Positions 24,047 through 35,800 of a DNA stretch of 64,000 nucleotides are shown one piece after another. Where the stretch lies: assembly GCA_002917075.1 (NCBI GenBank), contig NTMA01000046.1, positions 124,001-188,000 of the forward strand. Reading direction: 5' to 3'. How positions within the stretch are numbered: the first letter of the stretch is position 1; each line of letters opens with the position of its first letter. Both the position numbers and the translations under genes were made by a program. Below the pieces are notes generated by a model that was not told where the DNA came from, ran no database searches, and saw nothing but the letters and a program-made list of their open reading frames with translations. This DNA comes from Hawksworthiomyces lignivorus (taxonomy: Eukaryota; Ascomycota; Sordariomycetes; Ophiostomatales; Ophiostomataceae).

Positions 24047-26379
24047 GAGGGAGACAGGATAGGCTGCCCTTTCGTCTTTTTTTTTATTTCATTTCATCCC
24101 CATGCCCCTCTTACCTCTTTCAGTATCTTTCCGCGAGAGGATTTTATTATTACTACTTTTGCTTTTCATGATTTCCGGCGTTTTGGAAGAATCAAACGAG
24201 GGAGTGTGGCAGTTCGGGGGGTGCCAGGGGACCAATTTGACAGTGAAAGGCGGGTAAACGGCTCTTTTCCATGCCTTTTTTTTTTCCTCTTGTCTCCTTT
24301 AATTCTTTTCCTTTCACACGGCATAAGCAGCCATGTGTGACGTCATTCACAATATACAAAGCACTGAAAATGTGAAAGCGGAAGAAGATGATGCTGGGGC
24401 GACGAGATGCGGTAGAAAAATGAAGGCCAACGACGATGATTACGAGCATATTACAGATACACGCCAACACATGTCTACAAACGCAAAACACACACTCATG
24501 GACGGATAGATATAGGGAAATGAACGGCAGGGACAAAAGAGATTGTACATAGCGGGCGCATTATGAGATATGGACAGATGAGAAAATGAACTTCTTCTGG
24601 CTACCCTTTTATCCTACTGTAAGACGAGCGGTTGTAATGACGGAGAATTTGTCTTTTGTATTTTTGTTGGCTCGTATTCCTTTTCCTCATTTTAATTTTG
24701 CTATTGTGCATATGGCGAACGTCGCTGAAATGGATGGATGCTTTTGGATTTATGTATATATGTTTTTGTTCACAATTTATTTACAAACTTGTCTTTGAAA
24801 CATTGACCGTACCTTGAGATATCTGCAAATGGTCACACATTTCCCTGTCTCCAGTGTCTTCTAGTACGTAATTTCAGCCTATTGAAACTCATTGTTTTGT
24901 ATCAAACATCTCAATATAACTCGGGAATTTCTTCTCTTTCTCGGGCCACCCTTCACAAAATTCTCAACAACCCCCCTGTGTAGATCCATGCTGCCGGTAA
25001 AGCCAAGGAAGAGAGAATGACCAAAAGAAAAAGAAAAAAAACAACAATAAATTAGGAAAGGCAGGTCGGAGACTTCTGATTCCCGAGCTTGGGTTCAAGA
25101 AAAAGGCATTACAAACTTGCTGGGCGGCATTGGCGACAAGGGGTTATTCGTAGGAAGTTCAGATGATCTGAGTGAGCAGAAGACGGGACCTTCCGCTTCC
25201 CGGAGACGACGACGGGTACGAAAACAAAGCTGTGCATCCGCCTCGGTTCATATCTCCAGCGATGTTGAGCCGAGATCCTTGAGAGCCTTGTGCTGATGAA
25301 TATGGAATTTTTGAATTTCTTCACCCCCCGGGGCCGACCTCTCGCGTTTTGTTATTCTGCCCCCCAACGCCAAGTGCTGTTCCTCAAATAACAGCCAACG
25401 CGACAACTTCCTGTGAGGGATAGACGTCGTCGTACAAAGTATTGAATGGTATTCTTCCTGCACAAAAGGATAAATAGCTGAGCCACACGTAAACGCGCAC
25501 AGGCGTTGTCAGTCATCCGCACTCCCCACCAGCTTCTCCCCCAGGAGACCGATGAACGGCTCAGCAGATGTCATGCTGGAGGGAGAAAACCCAATGACCA
25601 TGTGCCGCTCTTAATATAGAACCGCATTTTTCCTCGGTATAGCAGGGGTCAAAGGCATTAATGGGGGGCCGCTCGTTAAAGTACCCGGTAAATTGAAAGA
25701 GGCACGGGCCTGTTAACCACATGGTCCTGGCGCGTGAAGAAGAATGGCTTAGGGCATGGCCTTAGTCTTTACAAAGTGGGAGAAAGGAGTGGGAGTAGGG
25801 ATATGAGACTAAGAGAGACGGAAACGCCTCCAAATGATGACCGAGGCTGAGATAAGCTAATATCCTGTTAAACAGGGAATGCCTAAAGGGAGGTTCTAAA
25901 GCATATTAGCTATTGAAGACGGAGACTGCTTAAACGTTTATTTTACATGTGCACATACTTTATACGGCAGTACAGCAGAGCAAGATATGCCGTGTATATG
26001 CATGCTGGAGCCGTGTAGTCTTCAAGTGAGCGAAATCTCTTCACATGTACGCCGAGAAAGAAGCATCTGCAAGTGCAAATGGAAGAATCTGATGCTATTA
26101 TATCCTATGTATTTTGTCGTAGACCAAGGCCACCGTCTCTGTGATGTTTCTATTCGGAGCTGCTGAAATAGAGAGAAAGAGCATTGCGTCTTCTTATTTG
26201 TTTCATGATGTCGTACCCATCGAAATCAAAGGAGCCCCAAAGCAGAATGAAATAACATAAAAAAATACATGCCAACGCCTTTTTACCAGCAACTAGTGGA
26301 AAAAGAGACAAAAGAAGGAGGAACATTAAAATAACACAAAGAGAATCTCGACAGAGGGACAGGCACTCTTGGCGAAGGC
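24047..26379. other. Convergent spacer, MFS to transglutaminase-like gene
   Basis: No gene seen. AT-richer DNA with short chance open frames only. A nested inverted repeat (AGCTAATAT .. CCTGTTAAACAGG .. ATATTAGCT) lies at about 25856-25917. Both flanking genes end here, so 3' UTRs are expected at the edges. Confidence 0.5.
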
Positions 26380-28758
26380 TCAGACGAGCTTCCACGAGCA
26401 GATGGCCTGCATGCCGTAGGAGCAGTTGCCGAAGCGGCGGCGGAACTCGGCCATGGAGCCGCCGCGCATGTCGCGGCCGTCGAGGGTGGTCATGGCGTAG
26501 CAGAAGAGCATGTCGCCGGGGCGGCCGAGGCGGCGGCGGGGGACGTCGGCCCAGAACCAGAGGGGCCGGTCGTAGCGGACGTCGTGCATGTCGCCCTCGC
26601 GCTTGCCGCCCTGAGGGGAGACGGCCTGCAGCATCATGGGGTAGGGCGGCAGGACGCGGCCGTCCTTGAGGCCGTCTTTCTGCTCGGTCCAGTGGCGGCA
26701 GGCGCGGCCGAAGCGGAAGGCGATGAGCTCGTCCGGGTCGCCGCGGCTGACGCAGATCTCCTGGCCGGCGGGCTCGACGGCCTCCTGGGCGACGAACTGC
26801 TCGGGCCCGTTGGAGTAGAGCATGACGGGGTCGACGCGGGTCTTCTCGACGACGTACTCGGCCCACGGGAGCGTGCGGCCGTCGGCGCGGAAGAAGTAGC
26901 GCGGGTTCTCGGGGAAGTGGCGCTCGCCAAAGGTCTCGTTGTCCATGGTGAACATGTTGGGGCTGAAGCGCTTCTCGTAGCGCTCGGCGCGCTTGTCGTC
27001 GACGTTGCCGGCGCCCCAGCAGGCGTCCAGCAGCTTCCAGTCGCCGCCGTCGATACGCACGGCGTTCCAGGCGTGGCCCGTCGGGTTGGCCGGCGGCACG
27101 GGGTCGCCGGGCCGCACCGTCTTGAAGCCGAAGCCCTTGCCGTGGCCGACCACCATGACGCACTCGAGCCCGGCCGCCTGAGCAATGGCCTCGTACACGC
27201 GCGCGTAGCCCTCGCACACCGACTTGCCCGAGAAGATGCGCTCCGTGATGGTCTGCCCGCGCGGCACGCAGCCGCCAAAGAAGCCGTCCACGTCGTAGGC
27301 GATGTTGTGGTGGCACCACGTGAAGATGGCCCGCGCCTTGTCCGTCTCCGACGGGAACGGGTCGCACAGGTTGTGCGCCAGGTACTCGACGGTGCCCTGC
27401 CGCGGCAGGCTGGACAGCGGGAAGCGCGAGGCCACGTCGTCCGGCTCCGAAAAGTCCCGGCACTTCATGCACTCTTCGTCCTCGCTCTTCTTAGGATAGA
27501 ATCCCGGCGCTCCACCACCACCGCCGCCGCCGCCACGTGGACGAGGCGGCTTCGGAGGCGCAGCAGCGTTGTTGCTGCTGCCCCGCACGACAGCGTCAAT
27601 CTGAGCGCGGGTCGGGCGCGACGCCATCGGCAGAGGAGGCGGCGCATCGTCGTCGTCGTCGGCGGCATCGTCGTTCCACCGCCTCTGCGGCACTTGCTGG
27701 GGGCCGGGCCGCCGCGGCAGCGACTTGCCCGAATTGAAACCGAGGTCAAGCGCTGACTTGACCGTCGGCCGGCGCGCCGGAAGCGCGGGTGCCGGTGGCT
27801 CGTCGGCAGAGGAATCTCCTGCCGTCGGTCTAGGCCGTTGCGGCAGGCGTGGAGGCAGCGATGGCCCTGGAGGCTCCTGGTTGGAGGATGCGCGGGAGAA
27901 GGAGCCAGGACGTGTGGGAAGAGCAGGTCCAGGAGCCTCCTGGTTAGAGGACGTGCGGGAGAGGGAGCCAGGCCGTGTGGGAAGGGCAGGTCTGGAAGGC
28001 TCCTGGTTGGAGGATGTGCGGGAGTAGGAGCCAGGCCGCGTGGGAAGGGCAGGCGCTCTGGCGGCCTCGGCGGCTTCTCTTTCAGCAGCCTCTCTCTCGG
28101 CAGCTTCTCTCTCGGCAGCCTCCTTTTCGGCAGCTGCCTTCTCGGCGGCCTCGCGCTCTCGCCTTGTCGGGGGCAGCGGAGGTAGCTTGGTGGTGCCAAA
28201 TGCTGGAGGCAGCTTGCGCGTAGTCACACCCTCGCCGCCCTGCGAAGTGGAGGCATGGCTTGTGGCCGAGGATGCTCGGCTCAGGGCCGATACCGTCGAT
28301 AAGTGTGACACGACAGACTCGGATGACGGCCGCCGATCAATGGCCGAAGCGCTTTGGGGGAGAAGCTGTTTGCCCGAGGGCTGGCGAGGAGGAAGCTTTG
28401 GTGGCGGGCCCGGTGGGGGCAGCGTCGGCCGGCGTGCCGGCGGCTGGGATGATGCTGTATTGTTTCCGCTGGTTCCACTAGCAGCGGTGCCGTTGCTGGT
28501 GGAGCTGACCACGCTATTGCGTGCTGAGGCTCGAGGGACGGGAGGCGGTGTAGACTTGGCACTAGTAGTGCTTGCTGTAGAAGGAGATTTAGGAACGGGC
28601 GGTGGAGGAGGACGACGGACGCTAGGGGCGCTCGAGACAGAAGAAGGAGACCGAACGACCGGAGTTGAGGTAGGAGAAGAGTTGAAGTTCTTCTGCTTGT
28701 TGAGAGCGGCAATACGCTCCGCCAGAGTCGAGAACTGGGGTTCTTCAACTTCGGCCAT
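26380..28758 (-). CDS. Proline-rich transglutaminase-like domain protein (Cyk3-type)
   Basis: Single-exon 792-aa protein related to the fungal cytokinesis family containing Cyk3. The start at 28758 was preferred to an in-frame start at 28818 because of its strong context (CACCATGGC) and the family-like N terminus MAEVEEPQFSTLAERIAALNKQ. Residues 30-430 are disordered and Pro/Ser-rich. They include an EREAAEREAAE helix block and three tandem 21-residue units built on PALPTRPGS (27865-28053), each holding a PxxPxR-type SH3 ligand. Poly-Asp and poly-Gly runs precede the globular part. The transglutaminase-like domain (about 450-660) has GKSVCEGYARV with Cys515, PTGHAWNAV with His562 and WKLLDACWG with Asp578, so the triad is complete. 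There is no SH3 domain of its own, unlike yeast Cyk3. Whether it is an enzyme is open. Confidence 0.82.
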   Translation of the reverse strand: MAEVEEPQFSTLAERIAALNKQKNFNSSPTSTPVVRSPSSVSSAPSVRRPPPPPVPKSPSTASTTSAKSTPPPVPRASARNSVVSSTSNGTAASGTSGNNTASSQPPARRPTLPPPGPPPKLPPRQPSGKQLLPQSASAIDRRPSSESVVSHLSTVSALSRASSATSHASTSQGGEGVTTRKLPPAFGTTKLPPLPPTRREREAAEKAAAEKEAAEREAAEREAAEREAAEAARAPALPTRPGSYSRTSSNQEPSRPALPTRPGSLSRTSSNQEAPGPALPTRPGSFSRASSNQEPPGPSLPPRLPQRPRPTAGDSSADEPPAPALPARRPTVKSALDLGFNSGKSLPRRPGPQQVPQRRWNDDAADDDDDAPPPLPMASRPTRAQIDAVVRGSSNNAAAPPKPPRPRGGGGGGGGAPGFYPKKSEDEECMKCRDFSEPDDVASRFPLSSLPRQGTVEYLAHNLCDPFPSETDKARAIFTWCHHNIAYDVDGFFGGCVPRGQTITERIFSGKSVCEGYARVYEAIAQAAGLECVMVVGHGKGFGFKTVRPGDPVPPANPTGHAWNAVRIDGGDWKLLDACWGAGNVDDKRAERYEKRFSPNMFTMDNETFGERHFPENPRYFFRADGRTLPWAEYVVEKTRVDPVMLYSNGPEQFVAQEAVEPAGQEICVSRGDPDELIAFRFGRACRHWTEQKDGLKDGRVLPPYPMMLQAVSPQGGKREGDMHDVRYDRPLWFWADVPRRRLGRPGDMLFCYAMTTLDGRDMRGGSMAEFRRRFGNCSYGMQAICSWKLV
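27865..28053 (-). repeat. Three tandem 63-bp repeats encoding PALPTRPGS units
   Basis: Three head-to-tail 21-codon units read PALPTRPGS-(Y/L/F)-SR(T/A)SSNQE. They are in frame within the transglutaminase-like gene, and divergence between copies is small. Confidence 0.9.
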
Positions 28759-31712
28759 GGTGAACCGAAGAGATAAGGAGGGCGGGGCGAACAGGCCGGA
28801 AGAGAAAGAGGAAGACAAAACGAAAGAATGCAGCGAAGCGAATGTGCGAGGGAGGGTGAGGAGAAGTGAATGAGAGTGAGGGAGAGAAATAAGACTCTGA
28901 GAGGGAGAGGAGAAGGGTCAACCGGCCTGGTTGAACGAAATAGGAGGTTGAAGAAAGACCCGATAACAGTGGTAGTTATCAGGATCATTAAGATGCAGAA
29001 GTCGAGAGAGAGAGGCAGCATGTGGCGCCAGCGGGGCTGAATGCGGCGCAGTAAATTGCACGTGCTTGTAGGCGCCAGGATCGCTGCTGTTGGTTATTGG
29101 TCATCACTAATCCATCCACTGACTGAACGAGCGGCAGGCCATTCCAGCGAGTCTTGGACGCTGCTTGGCCCTAATCTATTCCTTCAACAGAGCACGTAAT
29201 AAGACGCCTCTCAAAGCATATTATTACCCATATTTCGTGCAGCGATCAAAGTCTAGATTCAAGATCTAGACCTCGTATCGCGGTGATCAGAGATTGGATG
29301 GATCACCGAGGCCCGCTCCGTATGGCTCTCATTGGATTGCTCTACTGCACTTGTCTGCGTATATGATTGCCCTCTTATTTCCCACATGTGCAGAGCGAGG
29401 GATTTCCATCCTCAAGCCAAGGTCTCGTCAGACAGGTTTGAAGCTCAAGCCTCAACCATTAGACGGCGAGATGACACGATGACGAGACAGCGACACCAGG
29501 AAGACGAGACGAGAACCACATTCAAAATTCCCCTCTCTTTCCCTGCTACATGTATCTGTTCGACCAACGTATAGTCTGCACGTAACCTGGTCCCTGGAAA
29601 TTCTAGAATCAGCCCAGGGTTCCCGTCTCGTCTCGTCTCGTCTTCCCCGTCTTCTGGCGATGTTCCAAGCCGGCACTACAGGGGACTCCCTTGCACTGCT
29701 TCGCCTTACAGTTCTTCTTCGACTTTCTTTCCATTCCACATTCTCGGCTTCTGCTCAGCTCTTCCGCTACATTGCTGACCTCCGGTGGTCCTGCGCAGAA
29801 GCGCACAGAGCGCGCCAGAGCATCTGAAATATGGTTCACCTGCGGATGATCCGGGACCGTTCTGTCTCAGATTTGCGGTTTCCTGTCTGGCAGATGTGTT
29901 GCAGGATCGCGGTTGTGTTTTTGCGGCCTGTCTACTGTCAGTGCAGTTCTGGCAGATGACATGTAAGAAATCCAAGGCCGTATGTGAAGTCGTATGTCTC
30001 CAAAATTACACAGAGCGGACTGAGCGCATCCATTTCCTCATCCATTCTCCCAGTTTCCCTCCCAACTGCGGCCCGCCACTTTCTTTCGGAAGGGTGCAAC
30101 CCTCTTCTGCTCCTCTTCTCTTGCACGTCTGCCAACATTTGCCTACGCGATATGTCGACCCCTTTTCGCAACCAAGGTCCCGAGATTGTCGTCGCAGGTT
30201 GGATGATGGATGGGTGGACGAATGTATGGATGGACACGTCCGTGAAAGCTGCCGGATGCATTTCTGTCACATCCCAATATGGAACGGTGCAGGCCTGGCC
30301 CTCAGTCCGTCAGTAAGCGCTCTATTTTGACGGAGGACGCCTGCTGCGTTCGTATGTCTGGACGCTGTATGCGCACTTGTCCTCGAAGGAAGAGACTAGC
30401 TAGGCTCTTAGGCTGCTGGGTTGTGTAGTATCCGGCGGAAACAAGTATTTTCAGGCCCTGGGCGCTTGGGGCGCCCACTAGTGTAAGGCGGCTCCGTGCG
30501 TCACCGCCTAGTGGAGCTATGGCGGTGGCCTGGCCTTATGGAGGGGGGTCTTCACTAATACGCACATGCCTACGAGTTTGCGAATGAAAATCACACCAGA
30601 GAGAGGATACATACGAGGCAGAGAGACATGGGGTTGGATTCTTGTAATAATGCATTTCCTACGAAGCATACTCCGTACTCGTACTCCGTGATTCTCTTGC
30701 TCTCTTGCTCTGTGCTTCGGTTTCGATCTCCAGCGCCTCACCGGCTGCACTGCGTATGCTTAGAATAGATGCAAGTGCATATTGCATATTGCATGGCGCA
30801 TATGCCCTATATCGCATATCTCAAATCTCTTCGACGCATTCGTAGCGTCCTTTGTGCTCCGTCCCGCCTGAGATATTTCCATTTCTAGGCGTTCCGCAGC
30901 ATCTAACCGGTTAGGCGCATGTAAAGTAGTTGTAGCGCGCCCCACAAAAAGCCGCAACACAAGCAGAAAACGGGGTCGCCCCTTCCTTCCACACGCATAT
31001 CCTTCCCACACTAGCGAATCTGGGGCGATCACAGACCTGGAAACGACTGGCAGAAAAGAGTACCAGCAAGAGGGAAGGAGCAGATGACAAAAATAAAAAG
31101 AAACACTGCATAAAAGAAAAAAAGAGAAAAAGAAAACAAAGAAGAGAAAAAAAAAGGCATCATCTTTCATCGATTGCCTTTTTTTTTTTGGATTCTTTGG
31201 CTTCTTCTCCTCCTATCGTTTGCAGTCGTATTTGATTCGCACTTCATACCCCATTTCTCGTCCTTCCGGTCTCTCTTCTTTCTCCTCACCTGTTCCTTAG
31301 CCCACCCTGTTTGCCATAGTGTCTCAGTCAGCTTCAGCCTCGTAGCAGCTTCACCCACAACCAGACGCCGCAACTAAGAACGCCTTCTCTCTCGCCAGAA
31401 AAATCGAGCGATCTGATCGGACAACGCAAAGACGAAATTCAAGAAAAGCACAAGCTTTATCTGAGCAGGAGAGGTCGCTGATAGGAGCGCCTTCTACAGC
31501 ATTTTGCTGCCGCCCACTTTCTGATCCATTTTGACGCCCTTCTCTGGAACCCGGAGGGAGGGGAGGGCACGTTTGCCGCGACACCTTCCCTGTCTCGTGG
31601 CTGCGTTGCTGCTTCGTCGACGGCGTCAGTCTTCATCAAGCATCGGCACGCCATCGGTTTGCAGAAACCGTCTTCAGCAAGGACTTGAGACGATTGCACA
31701 GCAGATATAATC
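28759..31712. other. Divergent spacer, transglutaminase-like to F-box gene
   Basis: No gene recognised. A 181-codon open frame at 29785-30330 has no family features and is probably chance. Visible structure: a perfect hairpin GTCTAGAT-TCAAG-ATCTAGAC at 29251-29271, a short TCTCG repeat near 29625-29642, and a GC-rich imperfect hairpin at about 30475-30515. A/T-rich runs near 31100-31190 lie in the F-box promoter region. Confidence 0.5.
29251..29271. repeat. Perfect 8-bp inverted repeat with 5-base loop
   Basis: GTCTAGAT and ATCTAGAC flank TCAAG. The hairpin stands alone in non-coding DNA, with no T-run after it to suggest termination. Confidence 0.8.
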
Positions 31713-34700
31713 ATGGCCGACGTGCTTGCATCAGCGGGAGTCCCCCCGCTTGTTCCACGAACTCACTCGCGGAAGAACTTCCTCGACCTTCCGGAGGAGA
31801 CACAGCAAGAAATATTCGGACATGTGCGTGTCATCCATTCTCTTATTTATTTATTTCTTTCTTTATCTCTTCTCGTCATATTTTCACTTGTGTGTGTTCC
31901 GCTGCTGACTGCCCCTTTAGTGTCGAGTCGCCGACCTGATTTGTCTCTCTCTCGTGTCCCACCGCTTCCGCAAACTCGCTGCTGAACAGCTCTATCACTC
32001 CATTTACATGATCTTCCCAAATGAGAACGACAGGCGATCCCAGGACACTATGAGCGACCTGCCCATCTGCCTGGATACTCTCACCACGAGCGACTACGAC
32101 TATGCGCAGCACCTCCGCGAATTTGGCTTTGACACGCCCAATACTGGGATCCTCGCCGAGAACTCTTATAAGAACTATCACTACAGCCGCAGCGCTGGCA
32201 AGTTCTTGAATTCGCTGATGCTCTTGGCCTTCCGCAAGGCAAAGAAGCTGGAGAGTCTCCTGTAGGTTGTGTCTCCGGCTTCGTATGGACCGTACATTGC
32301 GGCTAACTCGTCCCCGTTTAGCTGGAATGTGCGCATAGAAATCAGCCGGCCGCTGTACAAGGCCCTTCACGAGATCGACACTCTTGTCAATGTAGAAATT
32401 CGTCTCCAGGCCGGGCCATCGCTGTACGAGAGCCTTCCGCCTCTGCCTATTGTGCCACATTCTCCCGTGCTGTCTTCCAGCTCCACGACATCTTCAGCCG
32501 TTACTGTGACCCCTCCGGAGGTCGTAGGCTCTGTACCCGCTTACCTCTATCCAACAAATCCCACACTCTTCACCAACCCTGCCCCAGCTCCAATGTTCTA
32601 CGCAGGAGGGCCCCCACCTCCCGCCCTGCCGAAGCCATCTTACCGGGCCAAGGCGCCAAAGCGCGCATCCACGGCACATGAACCACCGACCATCTCAGGC
32701 TTCAAGAATCTCAAAGTTCTGGGCGTCTTGGATATCGACTCACTGGATATTATCACCGAGATTAAGACATGCGTGAGAAACTCTGCTGGAACCCTTACCG
32801 AGCTGCGCCTTTCTTTTTCAGACACCTTGGCCCACAAGTCGAGGAATCCGTCTCCAGATCTAGATAACGACGATTCTGAGCTCGATGACGAATTCCAACC
32901 GCTGCCTCCGATACCAGCCGTGGTCAGCGAGCCAGCTTCTGGGTCCAACAAGCAACTTCATACGCTCGAAGAAAAGAAAAACCAAGAGTCTGCGCTGGGC
33001 AGGATATTTGATGTCGAGCCGTATGTCATCAAAAGCTCAAAGCAGAAAGGAACGGATGCATTGAACACGAGTGCGGAAGCAACCGACAGTGATACCGACG
33101 CAGCCAAGGACAAAGAGTCTGCCGATGGTCCGAAGTATGACGCCGAGTTTGTTGATGCTGTTCGCAATGCGACGTCCTGTCTGGCAGGTGACGGCACCAG
33201 CGACGAGGAAGTTGATCCTAAGAAGAAAGAGGCTCTAGATTTGATTGTTGCTGCAGTGAAAAAGTATGTTTTGTCCGAAGAGAATACCTCCGTCGGCGAG
33301 GCGGTCAAATCGGCCGAGGCATCTAGCTCTAGCACCGGTGCCGTCATTAGCTCCGGCAGCAACAATAACGTCGGCGGTGGTAGCAGCAGCGGCAGCAGCT
33401 CAAATCTGGGCAAACAGGACGACACGGAAACGGAAGATGCTAAAAGACCCTCGTCGTCAGAGACCAGCAGTCTATTCAAAGACACCCCGCTTTCCCCAAC
33501 AAAGCTAAAGGACGCTGACAGAGACGTCCGCCCGGAGGATATCGATATCGAGGAGCCGGAAGGACAGTTGATGCTGGACCCTCAGGATGGATCTTGCGAC
33601 AAAGACACGGAGGTCTTGACGGACTCGGCATCCGAGTCAACCAGCAATCACCAAGCAGAAGAGGCGACTGCTCCTGGAAGCCAGTCCGATGTCAGCGGCA
33701 ACCAAGATGGGCAAAAGCAACCGGCCCCCATGGAGACCGACCAGGAGCAGAATAACCAGAGCCAAACTGCAAAAGCAAAGCAATCGCTGTCACCGCTAGA
33801 CAAGAAGGCCAACGCCCACATTGGCAAACTGAGCACCAATCTAGCTGCTCAAAAGGCAAATTATCAACTGCTGTTGGACAAGCTAAGCATGTTCGAAGGT
33901 CTATCTAATCGCATGAGCGAGAAAATCAAGACGTTGCGCAGCACCGATGGTCCTTACTTGGATGTGGAAGCTATCGCTGAGGTTGAATCACAGATGGTGG
34001 CTTTTAGCACGAGCGTCAACGACCTCTATCGGGAGATCCGGACCGTAGAGGCCGAGGTCCAAGACGTCGAGAAGCAGATACGATCTTTGGCAGCTGTCAA
34101 AGAGAGCGAAAAGGCCGCCCCTATCAGTAATGTAGACAATCGGCGTCTCATCAACGAGTATGTGCGGTCAACCCGCGGTCTAGCGCTCCAGGTCCTCAAG
34201 ATCCATCTTATCCCTGTCAAAGCGTCTGTGCTGTCCAAGGCCATCGACCTCCGCGTCCTCAAGAGCATCACTTTGCTCAACGTTGGACCTCAGGCCCCAA
34301 TCTGGACTCTGCTTTCTAAAGAGAACAAGGCGCATCCGCTGCCTTTGCGCTTCATCCACACAGACAATGTGACCAATGTGTTTTTGAACTTCGTTTCGCA
34401 GCTGGAAAAGGTGCGAGAGCTGTACCTCCTCGAACGGGACACCAAGTATCGACCGCAGAGTCTCACGCCGCAGACTACGACCTCAATCGATGACATCCGC
34501 CGCACTGTTCTCCGCAAGCACGCACAGCACTTGATTTGCTTGTCGATTCAAAACCAAGCCTCCGAGGATTGGGACATGGACGAAGCCACCGTGAAGCTCT
34601 TGTCAAGACGTGCTAAGAATCTCGAGGAGCTTGCTGTCAGCATGAACATGCAATCTATTGTAAGACCAACGTCCCATACTCCCCACATGTTCCTTTTGCC

Positions 34701-35360
34701 TCCCGCCACTTGAATCTTGTGTCTGAACTAACACACCTGCTACTCCAGCACGCATTCTTGCAGCTCCTTCCAGGATTTGCGAGTTTGGTTGCTCTGCACG
34801 TCATCCGGCTCCGCAACGACGATACGTGCGTTTGGGTGATGCAGGAGACAAAACGCTTTTTGGTTGACACACTTTCACACTATCCGGATCTGCAATTGGA
34901 GTATATTGCGATTGACAGCAATAACACAGCCGAGCACATAACTCGCGTAGACGTCGGAAAGGAGAATGCAAAGCGAAAGGAAAAGAAAAAAGCAAAGACA
35001 ACCAAGGCCAAAGGCAAAGAGAAGGCCATAGGAGTGGCATTCAGCACTGGAGGTGGTAATGTCGGCGGCGGTGGCGGTTTTAATTACAATGGCCTTTCCA
35101 ACGGGCAGGTCCCCGGCGGAGCGACCGCGTTTTGGGACAACAACAGCAATTTCAACAACCCGACCCAACCGATCCCTATCAGCGACACGCATCCACACAA
35201 TCGCAGCAGCGGCACAGATACGGATGAAGATGACGATAGCGACTTGAGCGACAGCGGCACGTATGGGCGACGGACTATTCTCAAGCTCAAACCAGTGCGC
35301 ATGTCAAATATCTGGGATGTCTACATTTTCAAGAAGGAGATCATCATGGGCCGGCTGTGA
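31713..35360 (+). CDS. F-box domain protein with long acidic linker
   Basis: Predicted 1,133-aa substrate-adaptor candidate for an SCF ubiquitin ligase. Four exons: 31713-31823, 31921-32261, 32322-34659, 34749-35360. All introns are GT-AG and the phases agree. The F-box occupies about residues 22-68 (NFLDLPEETQQEIFGH joined across intron 1 to CRVADLICLSLVSHRF, then KLAAEQLYHSIY). Short leucine-rich-like stretches follow (FKNLKVLGVLDIDSL; LRVLKSITLLNVG). They are separated by a roughly 300-residue acidic, Ser-rich disordered insert (about 350-650) and a coiled coil (about 660-750). The tail is Lys-rich, then Gly/Asn-rich, and ends in a conserved-looking IWDVYIFKKEIIMGRL. The target is unknown. 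The stop lies 440 bases from the convergent Rkm5 gene. Confidence 0.82.
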
Positions 35361-35800
35361 ATCACACAGAAAAAGTACAGGCAGCTTACGGGACTGAAGA
35401 GCTGACATTAGAAATAAAACGAGAGCGGCAAATCCAGGCAGAGGCCGCTCTCAGTGCCTGGAAGGGTAGAGAAAAGGAAAGTACAGCTAGGGAGAAGCTT
35501 GACGATCGAATATTGCGCAGAGTGTTTTGTAAGATTCTATGCTTTGTCTAATGTTTTTTACGATGCCTGATTTTGTTTCAGCCGTGTCCTTTTCTACCAC
35601 CGATTTGTCGTCATTTTCTCTCTTTATTGGTTCTCTAGATAGATATCGTAGTCCATAGCTGCAAGTTGAACGCGAGAGTAATTTGTGCGATGCGAAACGT
35701 CTGCCGCTGGTATTTGCAAAGTGAAAACAAAAATGCACCCTCTCAAGACCGGTCTGGCCCTTCTCTTCTTTTGACCATCCATTCACTCTCACCTTTTGCT
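35361..35800. other. Convergent 3' spacer, F-box to Rkm5
   Basis: No gene seen. AT-rich DNA that should contain the two 3' UTRs. Confidence 0.5.

Noticed and set aside
25597..25724. GACCATGTG and CACATGGTC as a 9-bp inverted repeat about 125 bases apart
   Set aside because: No further match inward and no target duplication, so it is probably chance.
26584..27756. 390-codon plus-strand frame opposite the transglutaminase-like gene
   Set aside because: Shadow of GC-rich third positions, with no domain.
28759..28818. Upstream in-frame start for the transglutaminase-like protein
   Set aside because: The added residues (MSSSFSSGLFAPPS..) look like translated leader, while the start at 28758 has a strong context and a family-like N terminus.
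29785..30330. 181-codon open frame in the spacer before the F-box gene
   Set aside because: No motif, no codon bias like the neighbours, and an overlapping open frame on the other strand.
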